Shown piece by piece: positions 14,656 to 23,132 of a stretch of 50,140 nucleotides of DNA. The position numbers and the translations under genes are program-made. Each line of letters opens with the position of its first letter. The stretch's first letter is position 1. The notes below the pieces were generated by a model that saw only the letters and a program-made list of their open reading frames with translations, made no database searches and had not been told where the DNA came from. This DNA comes from DATDSR01 sp036517855 (GTDB lineage: Bacteria; Patescibacteriota; Minisyncoccia; Phycocordibacterales; DATDSR01), in the NCBI GenBank assembly GCA_036517855.1, contig DATDSR010000021.1, positions 1 through 50,140 on the forward strand. Reading direction: 5' to 3'.

Positions 14656-15677
14656 CTCGAGCGGAGACTTGCACCCCCAACTTGCCAAAAGTTGTGGCTC
14701 ACACGGGAGATATCACGGGTGGTCTCGATTCACTCGTTACCAAAGATGGCCAAGGGGTAGTAATTAAGAACGGTTCTTTGATCATAGACTTGGGTTGTTT
14801 TGCCGACCACTCGAGTTCAGATTTACGTTTGTACGTGATTGGCCGTTCGCACGGGGCGGAGGTCTCTGTGGGGCAGAAGCTGGGCCAGTGGCTTGCCATC
14901 CCAGCCACCATCCCACCCCACTACAAGCCTTACGTATGCACGCGCAGTGAATGTGCCGGGTATAAGCCAAGCACTGTGTCAGAGTTTTGCGACGGCAAAG
15001 AGACTTTGCCCGAGGCGACAGATGGTTGTGTCACTGGTGACCAATGGTTTAATTTAGACATTGGTTCGACTTCCTTCGACTTCGCTCAGGATAAATCGCT
15101 CACCACAAGTGGTAATCATCAATACCGTTATGTTTATATTTCAAGTGACAAAGGCGTGCACATAGACGCGATTGAGACAATCGCCCCCAGCCAGTCGGTT
15201 GATTTGTATATATTAAATGGTTCGACTTCGCTCACCACAAGTGGTAATAACCACTTGCAATTTCTCGATGGCACGGTGGCTGGAGTTTACAAATTAGGCG
15301 CCACGCTTGTTGGTATACCCGCCGGCAAGTATGCGTACACCTTCAGTTGTAATCTCAATCATGCTGTACCCACTAAAGGCGATATCGTCGTGCAATCTGG
15401 CCAAGAATCAAAAGAAGTTGGTCCCCTTACTTGCAGTTACGGCCAGGACGGCAGTTATCAAGCAAGTCTCACCATAGATAGTCCGTCAGGGGCCGTGAGC
15501 GATAGCGCGAGTATTGTCATCGGTAAACCAAGCGGAGCAAATGCCCAAGCTGGCGGTGTCAAAGCAGGCCCTGCGAGCAAAAAAGTTCTTGTCCTCCTCG
15601 GCCTGCTCATCGCCCTGGCCGTAATCTTTGAACTCGTGCATCGTGCTCGTCGCCCCGCCCCTCCCAACGTTACTTGA
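14556..15677 (+). CDS. Secreted, C-terminally membrane-anchored surface protein
   Basis: 373 residues. N-terminal signal peptide (ILVLISIFVFTFTIYHS, cleavage near ARAE), a cysteine-containing ectodomain, and a C-terminal transmembrane helix at about 345-363 (KVLVLLGLLIALAVIFELV) followed by HRARR, which would hold it in the membrane with most of the protein outside. No known domain is recognised; paired Cys (CTRSEC, CDGKE, CVTGD, FSCNLNH) suggest disulfides. Two in-frame palindromic inserts are visible (15067-15092 giving FDFAQDK, and about 15219-15243 giving STSLTTSG). The first ATG is used; another in frame at 14577 is also possible. It overlaps a longer reading of the next gene by 4 nt. 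Confidence 0.75.
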   Translation: MANGKWQMFGGRILVLISIFVFTFTIYHSTFTIARAETCTPNLPKVVAHTGDITGGLDSLVTKDGQGVVIKNGSLIIDLGCFADHSSSDLRLYVIGRSHGAEVSVGQKLGQWLAIPATIPPHYKPYVCTRSECAGYKPSTVSEFCDGKETLPEATDGCVTGDQWFNLDIGSTSFDFAQDKSLTTSGNHQYRYVYISSDKGVHIDAIETIAPSQSVDLYILNGSTSLTTSGNNHLQFLDGTVAGVYKLGATLVGIPAGKYAYTFSCNLNHAVPTKGDIVVQSGQESKEVGPLTCSYGQDGSYQASLTIDSPSGAVSDSASIVIGKPSGANAQAGGVKAGPASKKVLVLLGLLIALAVIFELVHRARRPAPPNVT

Positions 15678-15709
15678 CTCCCTCGACCACCTCCCCCATA
15701 ATCCCCTTA

Positions 15710-18700
15710 ATGAAACGAGCGGCTCTACTCTGTGCCCTCATCCTTGTAATACCGGCCTCCGCCCTGGCCAAAACTCCCGACTCCCGCGCCACACACAAAG
15801 CGCGTGCCTCGGCCGTCCAAGTAACCTCGACCAGCTCCGACTCTCCCTCAAGCCTCACCCAATCGGGCACTCTCACACTCTCAAGCGACCGCAAGCTTGA
15901 AGCCGAGATTGACCTATACAACGACCTCTCGTTCATCCGCGTTGAGGGAGCGCGTCCGTGGCGCGTCTTCAGTCGCCCAAGCGAACTCACCCTCACTATC
16001 TCCGGCCTCATTCCCGGCAAGACATACTATCTATACAAAGAGAAGCTCCGCAATCCTGAAACGTTCACCGCTTCGCCCACAGGCAGTTATTCTCTCACCC
16101 TCCCCACACCCACCCACAGATACCTCATCCTCAAAACCAAACCTTCCACCTACCACATAGACAACAGTGCCACCGGTGGTGACTGCCCAAGCATCGGCAC
16201 GTGGAGCACCACCACCAAAACCTGCACCCTCTCCGCCACCGCTCCCATCAACCAAACTATCGAGATAGACGACGGCGACATCACTCTCGATGGGGTAGGT
16301 CGTGTCATTAGCCACAGCGACTCCATCGGCGTCTATGCCAACAAAGATCCCATTTTCGACGACGCCATGGCCAACATCGTCATCAAGAACCTCACCCTCT
16401 TGGGCCCCACTGTGGGCGTGCACCTAGTGGACGTACCCGGCCACAGAGTGGAGAACGTGACCGTGAGGAGCACCGTCACCGGCATTGATCTGAAGGATGA
16501 CATCAACATCACGCTCACCGGCAACAGTGTCGAGGGCTCAAGTGGCACAGGCCTCATCATCCGCAACACGGCCGGTGTGACGGTCACCCGCAATAACTTC
16601 ATCGCCAACGTGACAGATCTTGAGGTGAGTGGCTCAAGCGGAGTGGTGCTAGACACCCCAACCAACCGAGGCAACTACTGGAGCAAGTTCACGGAGTGTA
16701 CCCAAGCCCCCGCTCCGGCCAACCCCAACCACTGCACCAACTCTCATGATGCTGGTCCCGTCACCGACCACCTCCCGTGGGCTTGCAAAGATGGCTGGAA
16801 GGCGGGGAAGGTGTGCGACGTGGTGGATGTGCCGCCACCGCCAGGGGGAGGAGGTGGCGGAGCCACGGATTTAATATCCCAATACAATGTTTGTGCCCCG
16901 GGCGGTAGTTATGCCGAGATCATTTCAACTTTAAATCAGGCCCCAATCTATACCACCGCTGATTTAACTAGTGTGAAATTGAAGCAAGTTCCGCCTGCTT
17001 GGGTGGTTCAAGTTACAGATTCAACCGGTGCAACCTTCTGGAAGATTAAAGATTTGTCTGATAACACAGTGGGGTATGTGGAGAAATCAAAACTGTGCAC
17101 AAATCCTGGTCGTGAAGAAGAGTTTTTAGCCAAGACTAAACTTTGGAATAATGACGCAGACACTGCTGACAGGAAGAGCATTGTGGTGGACGCAATTAAC
17201 CAGTACTACAACAATACTGACGCTCGATCACTACTCTACACAATCGGTGGGGGTGATGGCGGTAACAATTTCGGAAGTATAAATTCTAGTTCACTATTTA
17301 GACCTATCATTGGATCAATTCTACAAGACGAGACCGGCCTTTCTGCAAAATATGACAACAGAATTTGCGGCTCAAATGGTGACGGCGGTACTGGCCTAAT
17401 GCAACTAACCAATTTGCTGGGTATCGGTGGGGTTGTATTTGAGCCGAAGGGCATGGGTAGTGGATTAGTACAAAAGATACCCGGTAATGACAATTGCCGT
17501 AAAAATAATGGTTATATCGCAAAGTACTACGGTAATTCTGAGCAAGGGATAATGGCAAACGTCAAAGATGGAATTCGTGTTTTCGCAGACAAGTGGGCAC
17601 TTGCAGACAACGCAGAAGCTGTGCCAGGAGTATCTGCCCAAGAAATGCGCCTTGCCTCGGCCATCTATAGGTATAATCAGGGATCACCATTTAAGGCTCA
17701 GTTTGCCTACTATGCGTGGGCTACTTCAACAACTCCGACGAAGTTATTGAACTACCTGATAGCTAACGGATACAATAATCTACTAACAAATTCGGGCCTT
17801 ATCGGAACTACAACCGAGGCTCGAATCACATGGCTACAGCATGTTCAAACAAAGTGCGTTGGGATTACTCAAACTCGAGAGTGTTTGGAAGTACTCACAA
17901 AGGATAAATCCTTTTTTAATGGTTTTACAGCCCCACCTCTTTATCTTGAGCGCATCGGTAAGGAGATGATGGCCAATGACCTGGGTTCCACGTTCGAAAA
18001 TGCCACTTTTGGCCAGAAGCTAATTGACATAAATAATTCTCAGTTAATACTGTCGCTTGCTTCTCCGGCAGAAATACAAGTGGTTGATTCATCCGGAAGG
18101 AAGGCGGGTTCATTTGATGGTTCAGTTATTACTAAAATTCCAAATTCTGTTTATACCCCTGAGGCTGAATCGTTGACACTATTTTCGCCAGGCTCATCAA
18201 ACTTGTACAAGGTCGTGGGTAAGGCAGACGGTACGTACTCATTTTCTGTTTTATATACAAGTAGCTTGGGTGTATTCCGTGTAATTGCTGCTGGTATCCA
18301 TACCAAACTAGGGCAGATTGATACTTATAGCTTTGATTGGGATAATATCGCCTCTGGTGGCAACGGTGTGACAGTTAAGATTGATACCAATGGGGATGGT
18401 ATCCCGGAGCGAACTATCGTCCAGAACAACGAAATCACTGCTTCAGAGCTGGGCTATGGTTCAAATGGCAATGATGGGATAAAAGACAAAGTCAATATTT
18501 GCCACAAGCCACCGGGTAACCCCGGTAACGCTCATACGATCACCATAGGAGCATCGGCTATTAAAGCGCACATTGCTCATGGCGACACAGTGGGGAAATG
18601 TGATGACGATGGGAAAGATAAGGGCGACAAAGAGGACGAGGTCGAAAACAACGAGAATGGAGACAAGGATGACAAGCACGAAGAAGATGATAAAAGTGAG

Positions 18701-18796
18701 AAGGGAGGAAAGAACAAGAAGGACGATAAGCAGGACGGTGATAAAGGTAAATCATCCGAGTCTCAGCCCAAAAAAGATAAGAAAAATAAACAATGA
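15710..18796 (+). CDS. Exported beta-helix / lysozyme-like surface protein
   Basis: 1028 residues. Signal peptide MKRAALLCALILVIPASALA; this ATG is chosen over one 36 nt upstream because the n-region then begins KR. Next is a Ser/Thr-rich part, a right-handed beta-helix at about 200-320 (NIVIKNLTLLG, VENVTVRSTVTGIDLKD, NITLTGNSVEG, VTVTRNNFIAN), and a PPPPGGGGGG linker near 383. Then come an SH3-like segment (IISTLNQAPIYTTADL...VGYVEKSKLC) and a lysozyme/transglycosylase-like region at about 540-700 (QDETGLSAKYDNRICG, GGTGLMQLTN, ASAIYRYNQGS). Near the end is a NICHKPPGNPGNAHTITIG module found in many surface proteins, then a Lys/Asp/Glu-rich tail. Probably remodels or cuts peptidoglycan outside the cell. 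Base composition changes at the Gly linker. Confidence 0.75.
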   Translation: MKRAALLCALILVIPASALAKTPDSRATHKARASAVQVTSTSSDSPSSLTQSGTLTLSSDRKLEAEIDLYNDLSFIRVEGARPWRVFSRPSELTLTISGLIPGKTYYLYKEKLRNPETFTASPTGSYSLTLPTPTHRYLILKTKPSTYHIDNSATGGDCPSIGTWSTTTKTCTLSATAPINQTIEIDDGDITLDGVGRVISHSDSIGVYANKDPIFDDAMANIVIKNLTLLGPTVGVHLVDVPGHRVENVTVRSTVTGIDLKDDINITLTGNSVEGSSGTGLIIRNTAGVTVTRNNFIANVTDLEVSGSSGVVLDTPTNRGNYWSKFTECTQAPAPANPNHCTNSHDAGPVTDHLPWACKDGWKAGKVCDVVDVPPPPGGGGGGATDLISQYNVCAPGGSYAEIISTLNQAPIYTTADLTSVKLKQVPPAWVVQVTDSTGATFWKIKDLSDNTVGYVEKSKLCTNPGREEEFLAKTKLWNNDADTADRKSIVVDAINQYYNNTDARSLLYTIGGGDGGNNFGSINSSSLFRPIIGSILQDETGLSAKYDNRICGSNGDGGTGLMQLTNLLGIGGVVFEPKGMGSGLVQKIPGNDNCRKNNGYIAKYYGNSEQGIMANVKDGIRVFADKWALADNAEAVPGVSAQEMRLASAIYRYNQGSPFKAQFAYYAWATSTTPTKLLNYLIANGYNNLLTNSGLIGTTTEARITWLQHVQTKCVGITQTRECLEVLTKDKSFFNGFTAPPLYLERIGKEMMANDLGSTFENATFGQKLIDINNSQLILSLASPAEIQVVDSSGRKAGSFDGSVITKIPNSVYTPEAESLTLFSPGSSNLYKVVGKADGTYSFSVLYTSSLGVFRVIAAGIHTKLGQIDTYSFDWDNIASGGNGVTVKIDTNGDGIPERTIVQNNEITASELGYGSNGNDGIKDKVNICHKPPGNPGNAHTITIGASAIKAHIAHGDTVGKCDDDGKDKGDKEDEVENNENGDKDDKHEEDDKSEKGGKNKKDDKQDGDKGKSSESQPKKDKKNKQ

Positions 18797-19413
18797 CCAG
18801 CCATTCAAATAAATATTTGATTTTTGGAGTGCTTCTTGTTGTTTTGGCTATTTTGTTAGTTGCTATACCAACGAGGCCGGGAGATGCTGGGGTAGGTGAT
18901 AAGTGGCTAACAGCGACCATGAAAAGTATTGACGGGACTGTTCAACTATCATTTAGTTACCCCGATAAATCATACGACAATGGTCCTAATCTTTGGCAGG
19001 ACAGGGTTGAGTTTAATACAAGGATAAATGATCCTAATTACACGGATACCGAAGAATTTCACCTGACATTACTAAATATTGATGCTACCTCGAGTGGTTC
19101 TTGGATGTCAAAACAGATAGAGGATGCACTAAGAGAAGATGCACCACCGCAACACACGAGTAGCACAATGATTGGTAGAGTGGCGGAGGTTTTTGAATGG
19201 AATTACAGTGATGGTCACAGTGCAAGGATCATTGATATTATTTTGTCTGAACACACTGTACTAGAAATATATGAAAAACTACCCGAAATCGGGAAAGACC
19301 CAATGACGGATGAGCAAAAGAGACTCGCTGCCGAATACGATGCTCACTTCGCAAGATATCATGCGACTGTCCGAAAGATAATCGATTCCATCAGGATTGA
19401 GAAAATAAATTAG
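18793..19413 (+). CDS. Membrane-anchored hypothetical protein
   Basis: 206 residues: short N terminus, one hydrophobic anchor (YLIFGVLLVVLAILLVAIP, about 8-26), then an extracytoplasmic domain with VQLSFSYPDKS and LWQDRVEFNTRIND, ending in a helical C terminus (DEQKRLAAEYDAHFARYHATVRKII). The domain resembles small secreted domains that begin with 'lsFsYP', but I cannot name a family. The ATG overlaps the stop of the large beta-helix protein (ATGA), so the two are translationally coupled and may act together at the surface. Confidence 0.7.
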   Translation: MTSHSNKYLIFGVLLVVLAILLVAIPTRPGDAGVGDKWLTATMKSIDGTVQLSFSYPDKSYDNGPNLWQDRVEFNTRINDPNYTDTEEFHLTLLNIDATSSGSWMSKQIEDALREDAPPQHTSSTMIGRVAEVFEWNYSDGHSARIIDIILSEHTVLEIYEKLPEIGKDPMTDEQKRLAAEYDAHFARYHATVRKIIDSIRIEKIN

Positions 19414-19434
19414 TAATCGCAGAGCCCATCTGAC

Positions 19435-19443
19435 TTATCCACA
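19435..19443 (+). other. DnaA-box-like 9-mer
   Basis: TTATCCACA, identical to the DnaA-box consensus, in the gap before the lipoprotein gene. Other near-consensus boxes are at 43185-43193 (minus), 43969-43977 and 48550-48558. They are scattered, with no AT-rich unwinding region or dnaA, so an origin is not claimed. Confidence 0.3.
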
Positions 19444-19587
19444 GGTGGTTGTTTTTTGCTCTTGACACGTGATACTATCGAATTAGTGAAGTAGCCCTCG
19501 GTCTTTGTTTTTCACCTTTTCCCCTGTTTTATCCCGCAAAGCCTTGGCGGCGTGGGACAGCGGGGCGGCACCGAAAGGAGCCAAGTC

Positions 19588-20064
19588 ATGAAGACGTCAG
19601 GTCGGTTTTCCTTGGTGGCCTTCGCGGCCGCCCTCGTTCTCGCAGGATGTGGTGGTCAGTCCATCACCGGCCCGTCGACTATCGAAAAGTCGGTCATCAG
19701 CGCGGAAGGCACCACTGCCACGCCCTCCCCGGCTGATTCCCCCGACTGGTTCGTTGTCCACATCGCCGCCTCCGGTCCGTACTGGAGCGTTGGTACGCCC
19801 GCTAACGCATCCTTGTTTTGTGAGGACCCCAACGAGCCTCTCACAAAGCGGGGTTCCAGTTTGGACTTCCTGATGCCTGGTGATGGGATAGTGAAACTTC
19901 CCCCGCCAGGCACCACGGCCTGTGGCACCTGTAAGCTTCAGATTTTGTCCTTCTCCTCTCAGATACCAAAGGGTGGTACAGCTACTGAGGGGGTGGAAAA
20001 GCTGACCAAGGAAGTGAGCATTCCGTGCCCTGCGGGCCAGACACCTGTGACCGCAGGCAAGTAA
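19588..20064 (+). CDS. Lipoprotein, function unknown
   Basis: 158 residues. Signal peptide with a classical lipobox (ALVLAGC, Cys at about 22), then a flexible Ser/Thr/Pro-rich stretch and a small domain with SLFCEDPNEPL, LDFLMPGDGIVKL, and a CGTCKLQIL cysteine pair. No known domain. AAAGGAG precedes the ATG. GC-rich, SD-led and followed by its own hairpin, like the other cassettes. Expected to sit on the outer face of the membrane. Confidence 0.75.
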   Translation: MKTSGRFSLVAFAAALVLAGCGGQSITGPSTIEKSVISAEGTTATPSPADSPDWFVVHIAASGPYWSVGTPANASLFCEDPNEPLTKRGSSLDFLMPGDGIVKLPPPGTTACGTCKLQILSFSSQIPKGGTATEGVEKLTKEVSIPCPAGQTPVTAGK

Positions 20065-20074
20065 GCGCAATCAT

Positions 20075-20105
20075 CGCCGGCTACAGGACATCCTGTGGCC
20101 GGCGC
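20075..20105 (+). terminator. Hairpin after the lipoprotein gene
   Basis: CGCCGGCTACAGGA pairs with TCCTGTGGCCGGCG around CAT, with one G-T pair. No clear T-tract follows, so it is a weak terminator or mRNA-stabilising hairpin. Confidence 0.5.
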
Positions 20106-20170
20106 AACAATTACACTATTGTCCACACGCAAAGATTTTAGGCATAGTTTCTGTGGTATCATTTGTACAT

Positions 20171-22945
20171 ATGAAGAAGTTTTTCTTTCTTGCCCCTCTC
20201 TTTGTTTTGATAATAAATTTTGCCACTCCTACTCCAAGTTTCGCCGTCAAGAATGCTCTATCGGACGCTCTTTGGGTGAGCTATTCGGGTGTTCCCGATA
20301 CGATGGTTGTGGGTGAGAGCAAAACTGTCTCTGTCACTTTCAAAAACGATTATTGGGAGAATGACGAAAACACATATTATTTAGCTGTTTGGAAGAGTGC
20401 CTTCAACGCAATTCGGCCGACTGGCTACGGGTGGGGGGTGGTAGAAGTTTCACTCGGCAAAGACGTTGATCCCCTTAAAAATTATACTTTCACCTTCACT
20501 ATCAAGGCACCCAACACGCCGGGTACTTATGATTTTGCTTGGCGGATGTACCGCGCAGACTTCAAGCCACTGGGTTTTTTCGGCCAGCCGGGGGTAATAA
20601 AAAAGATTGTTGTGACAGCCCCTCCCACGGTTGCGATTACGGCCAATGGTAAGGGGGGTTCTATTACCATCGACTATGGCACGGCGGCTGCACTTAAGTG
20701 GACTTCGACAGGAGCTACCAAGTGTACAGCTCAACCGCCAGACTGGAGTGGGGGCAAAGCGCTTAACGGTGGTGAATCAACGGGCAATCTCACATCCAAG
20801 AAGACGTACACCCTCAAATGTGAGAACGCCGCCGGCCAGTTTGATACTGACACAGTGGTAGTGAACGTTAGTGGTGGCGGCGGAGGCGGGGGTGGTGGAG
20901 GGGGAGGCGAGCAAAACAAAGCGCCTGTTGTTAATGCCGGGCCGGATCAAACTATCACTTTGCCAGCAAACGCTCAACTTGATGGCAAGGCCACGGATGA
21001 TGGTTTGCCCAACCCACCCAAGTCACTCTACTATATTTGGAGCAAAGTGGATGGTCCGGGCACGGTCACTTGGAGCAACAAAAACATTCCCAAACCTACC
21101 GCCACTTTTTCCATTGAGGGTATTTATAAGCTCAAACTTACCGCTTGTGATAATTTTAAGAACGGCTCGTGTGAAGGCCTTTCGGGCAGTGCCAATGTCC
21201 AAATTACCGTAAACAAGTCCGACGGCGGAGATAATGATCCCCCCCCCGAGCCACCCGCTTGCCCTATCTCACCCGAGACTCCGCCTGATTCACTTGGACG
21301 CACTATCGTCAACTTCACCGATGCCTATTCACCAACTTTGGCTTGGATGGGCACAAAGGAGAGCGAGTCCCACTCTCAAGCTTCGCAAAACGTTTCGCTC
21401 ACTGCCGGCAATTACCGTGTTACCCTGGCCGAGTGGGATGACCACACCGGCCAAAAGAATTGTTGGCAGAGTGGTAACTGTCCGAAGGAGGGTTGGCAAC
21501 AACCAAACGAAGCCTACCACTTAAGTATCAACGACGGACAGTTGGCTACCCCCGATACAGGTGACTTGACTGACGATGAGGACCTGCGTGTGGATGTGGT
21601 TAACACAGTTTTGACTTTGACCGACGTTACGACTGTCCAACCCTTCCACGCGCCAACCTACCCAGATAACTCCAACTCCAACTCCGTCGTGGCCATCTGC
21701 GCCTCCTTCGACAGGCTCGCCCCGCCAGAGATTACATTTGACGCCAATCCCACCAACGTGCCAGAGGGGGGCACCACTTCTCTTACCTGGACAAGCACAC
21801 ACACCGACTCTTGCGCGAGTTCCCAAGGCTCCGAGGACTGGGCAAATGGGTTCCGTCCCACGGAGGGCGAGTGGTCCTCGCAGGCACTTACCCCCGGAGA
21901 GTACACATATATCTTAAGTTGCGTTGGCCCGGGAGGCCTGACCTCCGCGAGTGTCACCGTCACTGTGGGCCCCATATTCCCGCCCACTCTTACCTTCACG
22001 GCCGATCCCACGAGTGTAGACTCTGGCGAAACGACCACTCTCACTTGGGATAGTAGTTACGCGGAGAGTTGCTTAGCCACAGATGGTTCGCAAGGTTGGC
22101 CCGGCGTGTATCAAGCCGATGGCGAGTGGACCTCTGGCCCTCTCACTCAAACCACCACCTTCACCCTTACCTGCACCGGAGCAAAGGGTGAAGTTATCAA
22201 GGACGCAACAGTGACAGTCAAAGATAAAAGCCAAGACCCCACCCTCACCTTCACCGCCGACCCCACCTCGGTTCTATCTGGCGAGACAACTACTCTCACG
22301 TGGACCACTGATAACGTAGAGAGTTGCACGGCCTCGAGTGTGCCCCCAGATCCTTTGTGGACGGGTGCTGTACCGCCAAACGGCAACAGAGAGACAAGTC
22401 CAATCAACCAAACCACTATTTACACGCTCACCTGTTTGGGCACCAACGGCGATACGATTGTAAAAGATGTGCAGGTCACCGTGAGCCCCTTCACCTTCTC
22501 GGTGGATTTGAAGGCTCGGGCAGGTGGTGCTTATGGTGATACAGCAGAGGGGGTTGTGCCACTTAATGACCTTGATTTGCGAGCGATTATTGCAGGCACT
22601 GCCAAAGGTCCGATTGATTATGTGTTTGACTGTGGCAACGGTGACCCGCTCATCAATAAAGTAGACAACACGGGTACCTCGCCCTACGATGTACTAGATG
22701 TATGCAGTTACCCAGAGGAGGGTAAATTTACCGTGGAGGTAACCGCCACGCGCAGTGGCATAGTCGACAGTGACACAGCCGAGGTTACCGTAGCCTTGGC
22801 CTGTCAGCTTGACCTTGGTATTGGTATGGCTACGCCGCCGCGCTCTGATCGTTTTGCTGTCCTGGCATCTCTAGACTATCGAGAGCTTTTTCGGCCTCTG
22901 CGGCAATCTCTTCTAGCAACTGTGCCTTTCTTGTTTCGGCTCTAG
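20171..22945 (+). CDS. Secreted multi-Ig-domain surface protein
   Basis: 924 residues. Signal peptide MKKFFFLAPLFVLIINF to about SFA. First an Ig-like domain (SDALWVSYSGVPDTMVVG...), then a second (APPTVAITANGKGG), a 12-Gly linker, a PKD/REJ-type domain (APVVNAGPDQTITLPANAQL), an unassigned region with DDHTGQKNCWQSGNCP, and three tandem Ig repeats of about 90 residues opening with ITFDANPTNVPEG, LTFTADPTSVDSG and LTFTADPTSVLSG, each with TLTW and a single ESC-type Cys. A last PKD-like domain ends VEVTATRSGIVDSDTAEV. The final 45 or so residues are unlike the rest and are read through the antisense of the next gene. Probably an adhesin or surface-layer component. Confidence 0.8.
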   Translation: MKKFFFLAPLFVLIINFATPTPSFAVKNALSDALWVSYSGVPDTMVVGESKTVSVTFKNDYWENDENTYYLAVWKSAFNAIRPTGYGWGVVEVSLGKDVDPLKNYTFTFTIKAPNTPGTYDFAWRMYRADFKPLGFFGQPGVIKKIVVTAPPTVAITANGKGGSITIDYGTAAALKWTSTGATKCTAQPPDWSGGKALNGGESTGNLTSKKTYTLKCENAAGQFDTDTVVVNVSGGGGGGGGGGGGEQNKAPVVNAGPDQTITLPANAQLDGKATDDGLPNPPKSLYYIWSKVDGPGTVTWSNKNIPKPTATFSIEGIYKLKLTACDNFKNGSCEGLSGSANVQITVNKSDGGDNDPPPEPPACPISPETPPDSLGRTIVNFTDAYSPTLAWMGTKESESHSQASQNVSLTAGNYRVTLAEWDDHTGQKNCWQSGNCPKEGWQQPNEAYHLSINDGQLATPDTGDLTDDEDLRVDVVNTVLTLTDVTTVQPFHAPTYPDNSNSNSVVAICASFDRLAPPEITFDANPTNVPEGGTTSLTWTSTHTDSCASSQGSEDWANGFRPTEGEWSSQALTPGEYTYILSCVGPGGLTSASVTVTVGPIFPPTLTFTADPTSVDSGETTTLTWDSSYAESCLATDGSQGWPGVYQADGEWTSGPLTQTTTFTLTCTGAKGEVIKDATVTVKDKSQDPTLTFTADPTSVLSGETTTLTWTTDNVESCTASSVPPDPLWTGAVPPNGNRETSPINQTTIYTLTCLGTNGDTIVKDVQVTVSPFTFSVDLKARAGGAYGDTAEGVVPLNDLDLRAIIAGTAKGPIDYVFDCGNGDPLINKVDNTGTSPYDVLDVCSYPEEGKFTVEVTATRSGIVDSDTAEVTVALACQLDLGIGMATPPRSDRFAVLASLDYRELFRPLRQSLLATVPFLFRL

Positions 22946-23090
22946 CTAGAGCTCCCTTGGCTTGTCTCCACGTATCATCTTTTAGTTGCATTTTTTCTTT
23001 TGTCTCTATCGTGCGTTTGGCGATTCCCACATTGAAATCAATGCTTTTTAGAATCTCGGGACCCGAATTTTTTGCTAGTTCGTTATTCAT
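22830..23090 (-). CDS. Small hypothetical helical protein
   Basis: 86 residues, very rich in Ala/Glu/Lys and predicted helical (KGALARAETRKAQLLEEIAAEAEKALDSL), with no signal or membrane segment. No family recognised. It is convergent with, and overlaps by 116 bp, the end of the Ig-domain gene; its composition is more protein-like than the frame it opposes. No convincing ribosome site; the start is the first ATG. Confidence 0.5.
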   Translation of the reverse strand: MNNELAKNSGPEILKSIDFNVGIAKRTIETKEKMQLKDDTWRQAKGALARAETRKAQLLEEIAAEAEKALDSLEMPGQQNDQSAAA

Positions 23091-23132
23091 AGTTTTTGGT
23101 GTGTTTAATTATGTTATATTGTATGTCTAAAT

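Noticed and set aside
15051..15062. 12-nt match (AATTTAGACATT) to one arm of the 39-bp repeat
   Set aside because: Only one arm, inside a coding sequence, no central palindrome; compatible with chance.
15061..15245. tRNA T-arm-like GGTTCGA sequences
   Set aside because: They belong to the CTTCGAC...GCTCAGG palindrome family in coding sequence; no acceptor or anticodon stems.
16031..16423. Minus-strand open frame inside the beta-helix protein
   Set aside because: Shadow of the C-rich third positions; no start signal or domain.
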